From Bacteroidales bacterium (GTDB lineage Bacteria; Bacteroidota; Bacteroidia; Bacteroidales; Muribaculaceae), in the NCBI GenBank assembly GCA_004555955.1, contig SFJG01000055.1:1-13977 (forward strand): a stretch of DNA of 13,977 bases, given 5' to 3'. The notes under the pieces are model-generated. The model worked only from the letters and a program-made list of their open reading frames with translations, was not told the DNA's origin and searched no databases. Made by a program: the position numbers and the translations under genes. Positions 1-7,976 of this stretch are shown in pieces; position 1 is the first letter of the stretch, and every line of letters begins with the position of its first letter.

Positions 1-547
1 GTATGACACACCAATGCTATCAACAGCATTGACAGCACTTCACATCATACTATACTTACTTACAATATTAGATAACTCGCAACAAGCGGTATATCTCAGT
101 TGTGATGGTCATATTGGTGGCATTCTCACAGACTCTCTCGTAATTTTCCCGATATCATTATTCACAGGTAGGGTAAAGTTACCTAAGTCTCGTATCCTTG
201 GCCGCTTTTGAACACTTGCTTTCAGTCACATACAAGAGTATGCTCCTTTCAGCAAGTAATCAAAATCGACTCAAGGCTACGACCTCTACGACCAAAAAAA
301 TTTAAGGAACGCGCTCTAAATGACAACAAATGACATTTTTTTTTGAAAAACCATATATTATTTTTGCAACGCATACCAAAACACAGATAGTCGACTAACC
401 ATGTAAGGTAGGTAAGAACAGGATGCGACATTATGCCGCTCGTTGCCCAACAAATCCCATCGGGCTAACGCGCTGTATTCGGTTCATTGTCGCAAGTTTC
501 AAACACTAACCGCCCGGTAGAACCGGCATGGGCACAGTTGAAAAACA
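1..547. other. intergenic region, no convincing gene
   Basis: I see no supportable gene here. Read on the minus strand from about 235 down to 1, there is a protein-like stretch interrupted by in-frame stops (it reads on from a codon run giving QKRPRIRDLGNFTLP and later SNIVSKYSMM); this could be decayed coding sequence, but I recognise no family. A small hairpin CCGGT-AGA-ACCGG lies at 514-526, just upstream of the first lipoprotein gene. No Bacteroidota-type TAnnTTTG element is obvious in the 100 nt before that gene. Confidence 0.4.
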
Positions 548-994
548 ATGAAAAAAACACTTTTAATGTTGGTTGCAGTGAGCCTATTAGCTCTTACTGC
601 CTGCACAAAAACAAAATCGGTGGAAGCGTTGCAGAAACAAGCCGATGAAATCGTTACAGAAGAAGGTACAATTCCCTATGACCGCATCTGTGAGTCTATC
701 GATTTGTATGAAGAAATTCTCGACAAAGCGATTGACGTTTATGAAGACTTCGATTTAGATGATGAAGATGATGTTAAAGAAGCCGATAACATAACAAATC
801 TTGTATCGGATTTTTGGGCTAGTATCGAAAAGACAGCCGAAGACAACGAAGAAGAGTATGAAAAACAAATTTCTAAACTACCGGAAGGTACTTTTGAAGC
901 TACGTTTGAACGAATTGAAGAGAAAAGAGAGAAATTAAACGAACTTAAACAAGAAAAAGTAGAAGAGGCTTTTAAAACTATGTTCGGCAAATAA
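548..994 (+). CDS. putative small acidic lipoprotein
   Basis: A 148-residue protein of unknown function. The N-terminus is a clear lipoprotein signal peptide: Lys-rich start, hydrophobic core, and lipobox LTAC with the lipidated Cys at residue 19. It should therefore be anchored in the periplasm-facing or outer membrane. The mature part is strongly charged, with many Glu/Asp/Lys, and appears all-helical; an acidic DLDDEDD patch lies near residues 70-76 and a likely coiled coil fills residues 110-145. I recognise no catalytic motif or named family. The gene leads a tight plus-strand set: the next lipoprotein starts 40 nt downstream, and a DUF456-like membrane protein follows it. Co-transcription up to the terminator at 2412-2455 is likely. 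The start is chosen because the signal peptide begins exactly there. Confidence 0.82.
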   Translation: MKKTLLMLVAVSLLALTACTKTKSVEALQKQADEIVTEEGTIPYDRICESIDLYEEILDKAIDVYEDFDLDDEDDVKEADNITNLVSDFWASIEKTAEDNEEEYEKQISKLPEGTFEATFERIEEKREKLNELKQEKVEEAFKTMFGK

Positions 995-1034
995 TCTCTA
1001 AAAACAGTAATTAACCTAATATAAATTTAGCATT

Positions 1035-1712
1035 ATGATAAAGAAAACATTTTATGCAGTATTGTGTGCTATGTGTTGCGCAACTGTAATGACCTCTTGT
1101 GGAGGCGGAAGTAGTTCAAGCGAGAGCAGTGAAACGGAGAAAACCGAAGAGGATGTTATTAAAGTAAGTCCCGAAAGCACCACAGTCGGCGGCAAGTGGG
1201 GCAAGGCATTCGATTTCGAAGATAAAGCCTATACACTCAAAGTGGAAGAAGGTTGGGGTTCGGATATGGAGGTTTCGTTGGTAATTACATTTACTCGAAA
1301 TGGCAATACTCCGGAGGTCAGTTTTAACGAAATAGCAGGCTCTTATGATGCCGGTAGAAAGTATGTCGGTGATATGGAAGCGGAATTTCTTGACGAAAAC
1401 GATGAACCGCTTTTTACAGCTAATGTCAGAACTTGTAATTATACTGCCATCGACAAACTGCTTGCTCTAAGCGAAGGCGACAAAACAAGTGCCACATTCT
1501 CTTCGTACGAGCCTATGGAAACAATCAAAAAGGCAAAGAAATTCCGTATAACGAGCACAGTTGAGGCAAATAGTAAGGCTGTTAACGGCTCCTCTGACTC
1601 GAATGACGACCTTGATGAGGCTGCCGACGACCTCGAAAAGGCTTCTAAAGCCGTTGGCGATGCTGCTAAAGCTGCCGGCGCTATTATGGATTTGGCTAAC
1701 AGTTTGAACTAA
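1035..1712 (+). CDS. putative lipoprotein with Gly/Ser tether
   Basis: A 225-residue predicted lipoprotein of unknown function. The signal peptide ends in lipobox MTSC (lipidated Cys at residue 22), followed by a GGGSSSS linker and an acidic stretch. This Gly/Ser/acidic tether after the Cys is common in Bacteroidota envelope lipoproteins. The middle (about residues 50-160) looks like a beta-rich domain, with alternating strands around LKVEEG and SLVITFTRN. The C-terminal 40 residues are Ala/Asp/Lys-rich and probably form an amphipathic helix (DDLEKASKAVGDAAKAAGAI). I do not recognise the family. It is the second gene of three closely spaced plus-strand genes, starting 40 nt after the first lipoprotein and ending 26 nt before the DUF456-like membrane protein, so the three products may act together at the envelope. 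Confidence 0.82.
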   Translation: MIKKTFYAVLCAMCCATVMTSCGGGSSSSESSETEKTEEDVIKVSPESTTVGGKWGKAFDFEDKAYTLKVEEGWGSDMEVSLVITFTRNGNTPEVSFNEIAGSYDAGRKYVGDMEAEFLDENDEPLFTANVRTCNYTAIDKLLALSEGDKTSATFSSYEPMETIKKAKKFRITSTVEANSKAVNGSSDSNDDLDEAADDLEKASKAVGDAAKAAGAIMDLANSLN

Positions 1713-1738
1713 CATTATTAACTTAAAATATTTAGATT

Positions 1739-2254
1739 ATGGAAGTAGTTGGTTTAATTTTAGTTATTATTCTATACTGTTTCGGATTTTTGAGTTGCTT
1801 CATCAACAAAGTCCCCGGTCCGCTATTGGTTGCTATTGCAACGGTGCTGGCAAAATGCTGCATGAGCGACATTTCAGGTGGTTGGCTGCAAGTCGCTATT
1901 GTCTGCGTCCTTGCAATTGTAGCCATGATTGTGTCGAAAAAGCTTACGAAAGTGGCAAAGGCTAAACTTCATCCTTACAGCAAAGGCGCAAGTTTCGCAA
2001 CCACAATTGCTTCAATATTGGCATTGTTAATCCTTGTAGGTACGAAAGACTCATCGGTAGGTGTCGTTATTGCAGTATTTGTAATAGGTTTCATAGTTCT
2101 GCCTTATGCTTTCGCATATCTTGTGGAAATCATTAAACAAAAGAATAACAGTTTGGCGCTGAAGAGCGCAGGCTCGGCAACGGTGGTTTACCTATCGGAC
2201 ACGATGCTAAAGCTCTTCATCTTAGGACTTTCGTTCTTCTTGATGTTTGCTTAA
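1739..2254 (+). CDS. DUF456-like integral membrane protein
   Basis: A 171-residue membrane protein with about five hydrophobic segments (roughly residues 3-20, 27-40, 50-66, 85-103, 107-130) and a last one at 152-170. The order of features fits the DUF456 family: an early loop with a Pro-Gly-Pro motif (KVPGPLLVA), a cytoplasmic basic stretch (KKLTKVAKAKLHPYSKGAS), then paired Gly/Ala-rich helices, and an ALKSAGSA segment before the last helix that resembles the family's conserved ALKAG region. The family has no established biochemical function that I know of. Assignment is by pattern, not by search. The gene ends the lipoprotein set; it starts 26 nt after the second lipoprotein and is followed 158 nt later by a strong intrinsic terminator. 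Confidence 0.68.
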   Translation: MEVVGLILVIILYCFGFLSCFINKVPGPLLVAIATVLAKCCMSDISGGWLQVAIVCVLAIVAMIVSKKLTKVAKAKLHPYSKGASFATTIASILALLILVGTKDSSVGVVIAVFVIGFIVLPYAFAYLVEIIKQKNNSLALKSAGSATVVYLSDTMLKLFILGLSFFLMFA

Positions 2255-2411
2255 GAATTATCGCATACCGGTTTGTGAGTTCGCACGCATAAAAAAAGAC
2301 TAAACGACAGCTGTAAGGTTCATGTCTATTCATCACGGTTTCAGTGAAAAGGCTTGAATTTGAGGCTAATACTAACTTTCGGCTTGCAACCGGTATTAAA
2401 TAAGTGTGAGT

Positions 2412-2455
2412 GTGCAGGGGTGACTTTTCTCGGGTAGTCGCTCCTGCACTTTTTT
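2412..2455 (+). terminator. strong intrinsic terminator of the lipoprotein/DUF456 set
   Basis: Arms GTGCAGGGGTGACT (2412-2425) and AGTCGCTCCTGCAC (2436-2449) pair over 14 bp with two G-U wobbles around a 10-nt loop, followed directly by six T (2450-2455). The T run lies only on the plus-strand side, so it serves the genes ending at 2254. Confidence 0.85.
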
Positions 2456-2482
2456 GCGCCGTTACAGAACTGTGCCAACTAT

Positions 2483-2626
2483 TCACAGTTGCGCCCGACT
2501 AACACACTTTATTACCTTGCCCTTGTATTCAACGATGTCGTCATAATTCCATGTCACCACTATAAGATTGTTGCAATTTTCAAACATTCTGCCAAGATTC
2601 TCCGACAGCGATATGGATTTTGCCAT
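2483..2626 (-). pseudogene. C-terminal relic of a DUF4143-type AAA ATPase
   Basis: The minus-strand frame reads AKSISLSENLGRMFEN and then directly CNNLIVVTWNYDDIVEYKGK. The first part resembles the DUF4143 segment that follows the 'iDxGL' motif (pattern GLxxAxSfxxSENxGRxxEN), and the second resembles the far C-terminal strand-turn-strand of the same family. In the neighbouring homologue (5459-4152) the matching segments are GLSDAVLLPQSDDHGKKLEN and CKNLLIITADSSETIKLENG, and they are separated there by about 65 residues. The relic therefore looks internally deleted as well as truncated at its 5' end. It also lacks the usual WKWLL-like ending. Recognition is by eye from family patterns and the in-window homologue. 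It cannot encode a working ATPase. Confidence 0.55.
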
Positions 2627-2698
2627 TCTGATTAAAAAAAGAAAGCAACGCACATCACTGCGAATTGCTTCTTTTGTGGTTTTAACCACTGACAACTA

Positions 2699-2782
2699 AT
2701 GAAAAAAATAATGTTTCTATGTATGGTAATAGTAGTTACCATTCTTGTTAAGATTCATTTGTTCGGCAAAGTAAATAAATAA
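2699..2782 (+). CDS. possible 27-residue membrane micropeptide
   Basis: The short frame gives a Lys-led, strongly hydrophobic peptide (MKKIMFLCMVIVVTILVKIH, then LFGKVNK), shaped like a single transmembrane segment. It lies alone between the ATPase relic and queA. There is no visible ribosome binding site or promoter, and such short hydrophobic frames arise by chance in AT-rich DNA, so this is only a candidate. Confidence 0.2.
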   Translation: MKKIMFLCMVIVVTILVKIHLFGKVNK

Positions 2783-2902
2783 CTCTTAAACAACCAAAAT
2801 TATTTTGCTTAAACTTTCAGAATGTCAATTTTTTAACCTTTCTGATGTGTGATGTGAGCCATTATTCCGCCGCAAGGGTAGGGCTGTTCGACTTTTTGTT
2901 GC

Positions 2903-2910
2903 TACCTTTG
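2903..2910 (+). promoter_or_regulatory. queA promoter, -7 element
   Basis: TACCTTTG matches the Bacteroidota -7 consensus TAnnTTTG and sits 16 nt before the queA ATG, predicting a very short leader. No good TTTG lies 19-21 nt upstream; the only nearby TTTG (2895-2898) is too close, so the -33 element is weak or absent. Confidence 0.6.
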
Positions 2911-2926
2911 CGGAAAATATAAGAAA

Positions 2927-4135
2927 ATGAGCGTATACGATATAAAAATAGAAGATTATAATTACCCGTTGCCCGACGAACGTATTGCAAAACATCCATT
3001 GGCGGAACGCGACCGCTGCAAGTTGCTAGTCGACACCAACGGACAGCTTTCCGAGCACGTTTTCAACGAAATCGCCGACTTGCTGCCGCCCGACTCTACG
3101 TTGGTCTACAACAATACAAAGGTTATCAACGCACGGCTGCGTTTTCGCAAAGCCGGAGGCGGTGCGCTCATCGAGATTTTTTGCCTCGAGCCGATTTCGC
3201 CTCGCGACTACGAGCAGACGTTTGCCACAACCGATAGCTGCGAGTGGCTCTGCTTTGTTGGCAATTCCAAGCGTTGGAAGCAGGGCGCTTTGGAGATGAT
3301 GCTCAACATCGACGGCACGCCGACCACGCTCCGTGCCGAGCGTCTGCGCAACAGCGGAAATGCCTTCGTCGTGCGCTTCAGCTGGGACGGCGGCGCTACG
3401 TTTGCCTCTATCCTCGACGCTGTGGGCGAAATACCTATTCCCCCATATTTGAACCGTTCGACCGAGCCCTCCGACCTTAGCGACTATCAGACGGTCTATT
3501 CTCACATCGAAGGGTCGGTGGCTGCGCCTACTGCCGGACTCCACTTTACCGATGCCGTCCTTGCCGACATCGACCGCCACGGTATTCGCCGCTGTGAGTT
3601 GACGTTGCACGTCGGCGCGGGAACGTTTCAGCCCGTAAAGTCGGAAAAGATTGGCGAGCACGAGATGCACACCGAGTTTATTTCGGTTACGCGTTCGCTC
3701 ATCGATGACCTGCGTAATGCGCCCGGACGCATCATTGCCGTAGGGACGACATCGGTACGCACACTCGAGAGCCTTTACTACATCGGCGCGGCGCTCTATG
3801 ACGGTGCAGACCCGTCGACGGCGCTCCACGTGCCGCAGTGGATGCCCTACGAATATAAGCAGGGCATTTCGACAGCCGAAGCCCTTGACGCCGTGGCGCA
3901 ATTTATGGACCGAAACGAGATGTCGCATTTAGTCGGGTCGACGCAGATAATCATCGCTCCGGGCTATCAATTCCACATCGTCGGCGGTATGGTGACCAAC
4001 TTCCATCAACCGCAGTCGACGTTGCTTCTGCTCGTCTCGGCGTTCCTCGGCGGAAATTGGCGGCAAGTCTACGACTTCGCCCTCGCCAACGACTTCCGCT
4101 TCCTCAGCTACGGCGATGCCTGCCTGTTCCTTTAG
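2927..4135 (+). CDS. queA: S-adenosylmethionine:tRNA ribosyltransferase-isomerase QueA
   Basis: A 402-residue cytosolic enzyme that transfers and isomerises the ribosyl part of S-adenosylmethionine onto preQ1 at position 34 of GUN-anticodon tRNAs, giving epoxyqueuosine (the penultimate step of queuosine synthesis). The family motifs occur in order: LPDERIAKHPLAERD (15-29), YNNTKVINARL (61-71), IPIPPYLNR (169-177), the YQTVYS segment (187-192), VAAPTAGLHFT (198-208), HVGAGTFQPV (228-237), VGTTSVRTLES (272-282), TNFHQPQSTLLLLVSAFLGG (357-376) and FRFLSYGDACLF (390-401). Length is slightly above the common 340-360, mainly from extra sequence around 90-165. The start is supported by the -7 element just upstream. 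It is monocistronic as far as seen and converges on the ATPase gene, with only 16 nt between the stop codons and no clear terminator there. Confidence 0.97.
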   Translation: MSVYDIKIEDYNYPLPDERIAKHPLAERDRCKLLVDTNGQLSEHVFNEIADLLPPDSTLVYNNTKVINARLRFRKAGGGALIEIFCLEPISPRDYEQTFATTDSCEWLCFVGNSKRWKQGALEMMLNIDGTPTTLRAERLRNSGNAFVVRFSWDGGATFASILDAVGEIPIPPYLNRSTEPSDLSDYQTVYSHIEGSVAAPTAGLHFTDAVLADIDRHGIRRCELTLHVGAGTFQPVKSEKIGEHEMHTEFISVTRSLIDDLRNAPGRIIAVGTTSVRTLESLYYIGAALYDGADPSTALHVPQWMPYEYKQGISTAEALDAVAQFMDRNEMSHLVGSTQIIIAPGYQFHIVGGMVTNFHQPQSTLLLLVSAFLGGNWRQVYDFALANDFRFLSYGDACLFL

Positions 4136-4151
4136 CCCGCTGCGGTAACCT

Positions 4152-5459
4152 CTATCGTTGTCCAAGGAGCCATTTCCATACCGGCAGTACTTGTATTTCA
4201 AGCCCGTTTTCAAGCTTGATTGTCTCACTGCTGTCGGCTGTTATGATTAGTAGATTCTTGCAACCTGTAACTTGAGAAGCCTCTACAAGTCCTGCTATTT
4301 CGCGCTTGCGAGTTTCCTCGTTGTCCATGTTCCATGTCACTTGAATCAATTGGTCGACGTCGATGCCTCGCTGTATCAAAAAATCGCATTCGCCCTTGCC
4401 TTGGTAGTAGAAAATCAGCTCCATAGGTGTTCTTTGCCGGTATAGTTGTAAGAAAACCATATTCTCAAGTTTTTTACCGTGGTCGTCGCTTTGCGGCAAC
4501 AACACAGCATCGCTAAGACCATTGTCTATGCAATAGAATTTGGGCTGTGAACTCTCAATCTTTTGTAGCGACCTGCTATAATTAGGAACACGAATAAACA
4601 GAAAAATGTCGCACGCATAGCTTGCCCAGTCGTATAAGTCATCCTTGCTAACCTTGAGATTCCTGGATTTTATATCATTATGTAAGGCGCGAATCGACGT
4701 CGGTTTTGTGATATTCGTCATTATTCGCTTCAGAAAATATCGGAGTACCTCGATGTTTGACAATCTGTAATGCTCGACCAAATCTTTTAAAAGCATCGTG
4801 TCGAAATACGTTTGCAGAATCTTTGTCTTTTGCAGACTGTTTTCGGTAAGTACAACTTCAGGAAAACCGCCCTCATTGTTATACGACATAAACGCATTAC
4901 GCAATTTTGCCAGGTCTGCCTCTAAAAGGCTGTCGGTTTTTATCCCCTTAAACTCGCAATATTCCGCAAACGATAGAGGCAACGTTTCTTCTTCGTCGGG
5001 CCATCCGCGTAATGCGGATTTCAGCTCTCGGCTGAGCATAGAGGCGTTGCTGCCGCTGATATATATGTTTTTTGAATAGTGCTTGTAAAGCCTCATTACA
5101 AAATATTCCCAATTCTCAATTAATTGTATCTCGTCAAAAAACATATATACCGACGATATCTCAATGTCAGGATACATCTCGCAGTACGACTCCAATATTT
5201 GGCTAAGTTCTTCCGGTTTCATACTGACGAGACGTTCGTCGTCGAAACTCACCTACAATACTCTTTCTCTTTCAACGCCGCGTTTAAGCAGTTCATTTAC
5301 AACAGCTTCCATTCTTGACGTTTTTCCACAACGTCTCACTCCCGGAATCGTCACAATTTTTCCGCTATCGATTGGGAGCATTTTTTCGCGCATCTTAAGG
5401 TCGGTCGGAAATTCCGACTGTCGCATCGCTATTTGTGTCTTTATATACTGCTTGTCCAT
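4152..5459 (-). pseudogene. DUF4143-type AAA ATPase, interrupted by in-frame TAG
   Basis: Read through, this is one ~435-codon gene for an AAA-type ATP-binding protein of the AAA_14/DUF4143 family, which is abundant in Bacteroidota and of unclear role. Start ATG 5459-5457. Walker A is GVRRCGKTS (residues 40-48); Walker B is VYMFFDEIQLI; next come the SGSNASMLSRELKSALRG segment, PLSFAEY, the YCIDNGLSDA motif, the ECDFLI nuclease-like motif, and the WKWLL ending. A TAG codon at 5255-5253 (residue 69) splits the frame between Walker A and B in ...RERVL*VSFDDERL. Family members usually have an aromatic residue there, so a Tyr codon to TAG change is the simplest origin. The segment after ALRG also reads GW where the family normally has GR (TGG, one step from CGG). 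A GTG right after the TAG could restart translation, but that product would lack Walker A. I judge it a recent pseudogene. Confidence 0.85.
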
Positions 5460-5461
5460 AG

Positions 5462-5503
5462 TGTCCTAAATTTGGGGACAAATATAGGCATTTCTGTCCT
5501 AAA
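5462..5503 (-). promoter_or_regulatory. promoter and possible operator of the DUF4143 ATPase gene
   Basis: On the minus strand TATATTTG (plus positions 5479-5486) matches the -7 consensus; a T-rich tract lies where the -33 element should be, giving a leader of only about a dozen nt. Overlapping it is the near-palindrome TGTCCTAAATTTGGGGACA (5462-5480), centred on AAATTT. The half-site TGTCCTAAA occurs again at 5495-5503, in direct orientation, 33 nt away. The arrangement suggests a repressor site over the promoter, but this is inference. Confidence 0.5.
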
Positions 5504-5586
5504 AAAAAAGACATACACGGATTTTCTCCAAAATTCGCTCTAAATGATTCGCATTCCGCCCCGGGAATTATCCTTGGCAAGCGGAG

Positions 5587-6528
5587 CTACTCGCCCGCCG
5601 GGGTAGCAAGGCGGCTGATGATGTGGCGGAGGTCGGCTGCGAAGATTTCGCTGAAGCGCTCGGCGCCGCGGCTGTTAAGGTGTGTCGGGTCGTGGAAGTA
5701 CTCGGGGCGGTCGGTGAATAGTCCGTTGCCGTGATAGTTCAAAAATGTTATGCCTCGGCGGCGTGCAAGGGCAGCGAGCGGTGCGTAGTAAGCGCTATCG
5801 ATGATGCTGTAGTGGGGCGAGGCAACGAATACGACGATGGCGCCGCATTGCAGGCAGTCGTCAACGAATTTCTCAACGTAATGAAGTTTTGTGCTGTCCA
5901 CTTGGGTCTGCGACTCGTATTTCTCGAGTCCGGGTAGCGGTTCGTCGGCACCGCTGATGGGTATGTAGCCCGACACCGACTGCGGATGACGTTCTGCAAA
6001 AAGTCCGAAGATGATAGATGCCGCTTTTGCGTTGTAGCGGTAGAGATGCGACAGTCGGTAGGCGTTAAGCGTTCCGGCGAGGCGGAATATGGAGTCGCTT
6101 TGCTCGTCGGCTCCGGCGTAGGGCGCAAAAAAGCTGACGGTTTCGGTGGGGTTATAGCCTTCCCAGGTGGCGAAATCGGCAGCCATAACGTCGAGACATA
6201 CCACCTTCGGCTTGTGGCGACGCAACATAAGTCGCAGCAGCGTGTAGTGCGAATAGATGCAGTCGGACGCGTCTACTCCGGCATTGTAACAGCTCATTCC
6301 GGTGCTGTCGGCAATCGTCGACGGAACGTAGTGGTAGTTGCATCGCGACGTGCCCATCACCACGATGTCTTCGTCGATTTGTTCGGCAACGTAGCATATC
6401 TTCGGCGACGTTATGTCGTTGGTGTGGTGAAATGCCCACCACATTGCCTCGCCGCCGAGTCGGTCGAGTGCAAATACCGTTACACCGATTATCGTCAAAC
6501 TTACTATTACTCGCAGCGTGTTTTTCAT
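5587..6528 (-). CDS. SGNH-like/DltD-like acyltransferase partner of MBOAT protein
   Basis: A 313-residue protein with one N-terminal membrane anchor (about residues 5-22), so the rest is probably periplasmic. It has SGNH/GDSL features: an early GTSR block (M58-G-T-S61-R, candidate Ser nucleophile) after a beta strand, and a late HDPTHLN motif with candidate catalytic D280 and H283. Such proteins are commonly encoded next to an MBOAT O-acyltransferase and either receive the acyl group and pass it to a polymer, or act as esterases (compare AlgX/AlgJ and DltD). The gene begins 5 nt after the MBOAT stop codon, so the two are almost certainly translated from one transcript. The substrate cannot be read from the sequence; O-acetylation of a surface or secreted polysaccharide is the likely role. 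Confidence 0.8.
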   Translation of the reverse strand: MKNTLRVIVSLTIIGVTVFALDRLGGEAMWWAFHHTNDITSPKICYVAEQIDEDIVVMGTSRCNYHYVPSTIADSTGMSCYNAGVDASDCIYSHYTLLRLMLRRHKPKVVCLDVMAADFATWEGYNPTETVSFFAPYAGADEQSDSIFRLAGTLNAYRLSHLYRYNAKAASIIFGLFAERHPQSVSGYIPISGADEPLPGLEKYESQTQVDSTKLHYVEKFVDDCLQCGAIVVFVASPHYSIIDSAYYAPLAALARRRGITFLNYHGNGLFTDRPEYFHDPTHLNSRGAERFSEIFAADLRHIISRLATPAGE

Positions 6529-6533
6529 ATCCG

Positions 6534-7943
6534 TTAGAATTGGAAGTAGATGAATTGGTCGCCGCCAAGAACGCCGAACAGTATGATGTAGGCTATCGTG
6601 ACCGACATCATGGCGTGTCGCACAACGGCGTTTCGTCTCGTTGTGGCATACAACTTGATGCCGCGCTCTTCGGCAATCTCTTTTGTCAGCACCACGGCGA
6701 TGGCAAATGCCGACAATACTAATACTGTCAGCGGGATGTAGGGCACGTCGAAGTTGGTCAGCATTCGTCCGATTATCGTGAATGCCATGTCGATGCTGTC
6801 GGCTCGGAAGAATATCCAGAGCAGGTTGACCGCTACAAACGTCAGCGCAACGTGCAACGTGCGCCGAATGCCCTTATAGCTTTTCTTTGCGATGCCTAAT
6901 GCTTTCTCGATGCAGAGCCCCGTGCCGTGGAGCACTCCCCAAGCGGCAAACGTCCAATTGGCGCCGTGCCAGATGCCGCTGACCGTAAACGTGACGAGCA
7001 GGTTGAGGTGGCAGCGCAGTCGGCCTCGGCGGTTGCCGCCAAGCGGAATGTAGACGTAGTCGCGAAACCACGTCGACAGCGAAATGTGCCAGCGTTGCCA
7101 AAATTCGCCTAACGATGCCGACAGATACGGAGCGCGAAAGTTGTCCATAAGCCGAAAACCCAGCACCCGCGATGCGCCGATGGCTATCAGCGAATACCCG
7201 GCAAAGTCGCCGTAGATTTGGAACGTGAATAGCACCGATGCGACTGTATAGGCTATGCCCGAATGTATGGTTTGTGCGTTGTAGACGGCATCGACGTATA
7301 TGGCGCAACGGTCGGCAAGGGCAAGTTTCAGAAAGTAGCCCCACACCATCATCTCAACGCCTGCCATCACACGCTCGTAGTCGACCGTATGGCGCTCGCG
7401 AAATTGCGGAAGCAGATTCGACGAGCGTTCGATTGGTCCGGCAACCAACTGCGGAAAAAACGACAAAAACAACGCAAACGTCATAAAATCGGTCTCCGCC
7501 TTCGTTGTGCCGCGGTGTACGTCAATGAGATAGCCCAACGCCTGGAAGGTAAAAAACGAAATCCCGACGGGAAGTAGCAGCGCAAAGTCGGGTAGGGCAA
7601 TGCCTATGCCGAGAGCCGAAAGAAGTTGCTCGACGTTGTCGGCAACAAAACCCGAATATTTAAACACAAACAGCCCCGCCAGCGCCAATACGCAGCCCGA
7701 CGCAAACCAAATGCGTCGTCGTTGAGCGTTGCCGCCGCGCTCCACGCCGATGGCGGCAACGTAGGTCACCACCGTTGTTGCCAGTAGCAGCAGTGCATAC
7801 TCGGCGTGCCAATTCATGTAGAAATAATAACTCGCCGCAAGCAGCATACCGTTGCGCACACGTCCTAGCCGGGCAGGTATGGCAAAGTATGCCAAACATA
7901 CTACCGGGAAAAACAGCAGGAAGTTTAGCGAGTTGAACAGCAT
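6534..7943 (-). CDS. MBOAT family O-acyltransferase (AlgI/DltB-like)
   Basis: A 469-residue polytopic membrane protein with ten or more hydrophobic segments. Family landmarks: N-terminal FNSLNFLLFFPVV, SYYFYMNWH (39-46), the ISFFTFQALGYLIDV segment (128-142), FPQLVAGPIER (163-173), FWQRWHISLSTWFRDYVYIP (281-300, with H286), LGGNR (301-305) and SGIWHGANW (322-330, with the conserved catalytic His326). Length is typical. The family transfers acyl groups, often acetyl, across the membrane onto polysaccharides or teichoic acids. The SGNH-like partner starts 5 nt after its stop. The upstream gene ychF ends 33 nt before its start, so read-through from ychF is possible; I see no terminator or good promoter in that gap. 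Confidence 0.93.
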   Translation of the reverse strand: MLFNSLNFLLFFPVVCLAYFAIPARLGRVRNGMLLAASYYFYMNWHAEYALLLLATTVVTYVAAIGVERGGNAQRRRIWFASGCVLALAGLFVFKYSGFVADNVEQLLSALGIGIALPDFALLLPVGISFFTFQALGYLIDVHRGTTKAETDFMTFALFLSFFPQLVAGPIERSSNLLPQFRERHTVDYERVMAGVEMMVWGYFLKLALADRCAIYVDAVYNAQTIHSGIAYTVASVLFTFQIYGDFAGYSLIAIGASRVLGFRLMDNFRAPYLSASLGEFWQRWHISLSTWFRDYVYIPLGGNRRGRLRCHLNLLVTFTVSGIWHGANWTFAAWGVLHGTGLCIEKALGIAKKSYKGIRRTLHVALTFVAVNLLWIFFRADSIDMAFTIIGRMLTNFDVPYIPLTVLVLSAFAIAVVLTKEIAEERGIKLYATTRRNAVVRHAMMSVTIAYIILFGVLGGDQFIYFQF

Positions 7944-7976
7944 TTTTCGAAAGACGTTAGGTGAGCGCCTGCGGCG

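Larger units (their letters stand above)
2255..2926. other. long intergenic region with terminator, ATPase relic and hairpins
   Basis: Besides the terminator at 2412-2455 and the ATPase relic at 2483-2626, this 670-nt gap holds inverted repeats ATACCGGTT (2265-2273) / AACCGGTAT (2388-2396), a hairpin AACTGTG/CACAGTT (2468-2490), and a hairpin around 2643-2670 (AAGCAACGCA with TGCG-AA-TTGCTT) followed by a short T-rich stretch. No full gene is visible. Confidence 0.5.

Noticed and set aside
14..211. 65-codon plus-strand frame at the left edge
   Set aside because: No promoter, ribosome site or recognisable motif; the opposite strand looks more protein-like but is interrupted.
2265..2396. Possible miniature transposon bounded by ATACCGGTT/AACCGGTAT
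   Set aside because: Only 9-nt inverted ends, no target-site duplication, and no second copy in the window.
3026..3928. 300-codon open frame on the minus strand inside queA
   Set aside because: It is fully antisense to a clear queA, is Arg/Gly/Val-rich with no family motifs, and is explained by the GC-rich codon use of queA.
4152..5252. Independent 366-residue gene starting at GTG 5252
   Set aside because: The product lacks the P-loop, and the missing part lies in frame directly upstream across one TAG, so this is one broken gene.
312..5547. Shared 12-mer CGCTCTAAATGA at 312-323 and 5536-5547
   Set aside because: Flanks are dissimilar and a 12-mer match without context is not enough to call a repeat or site.
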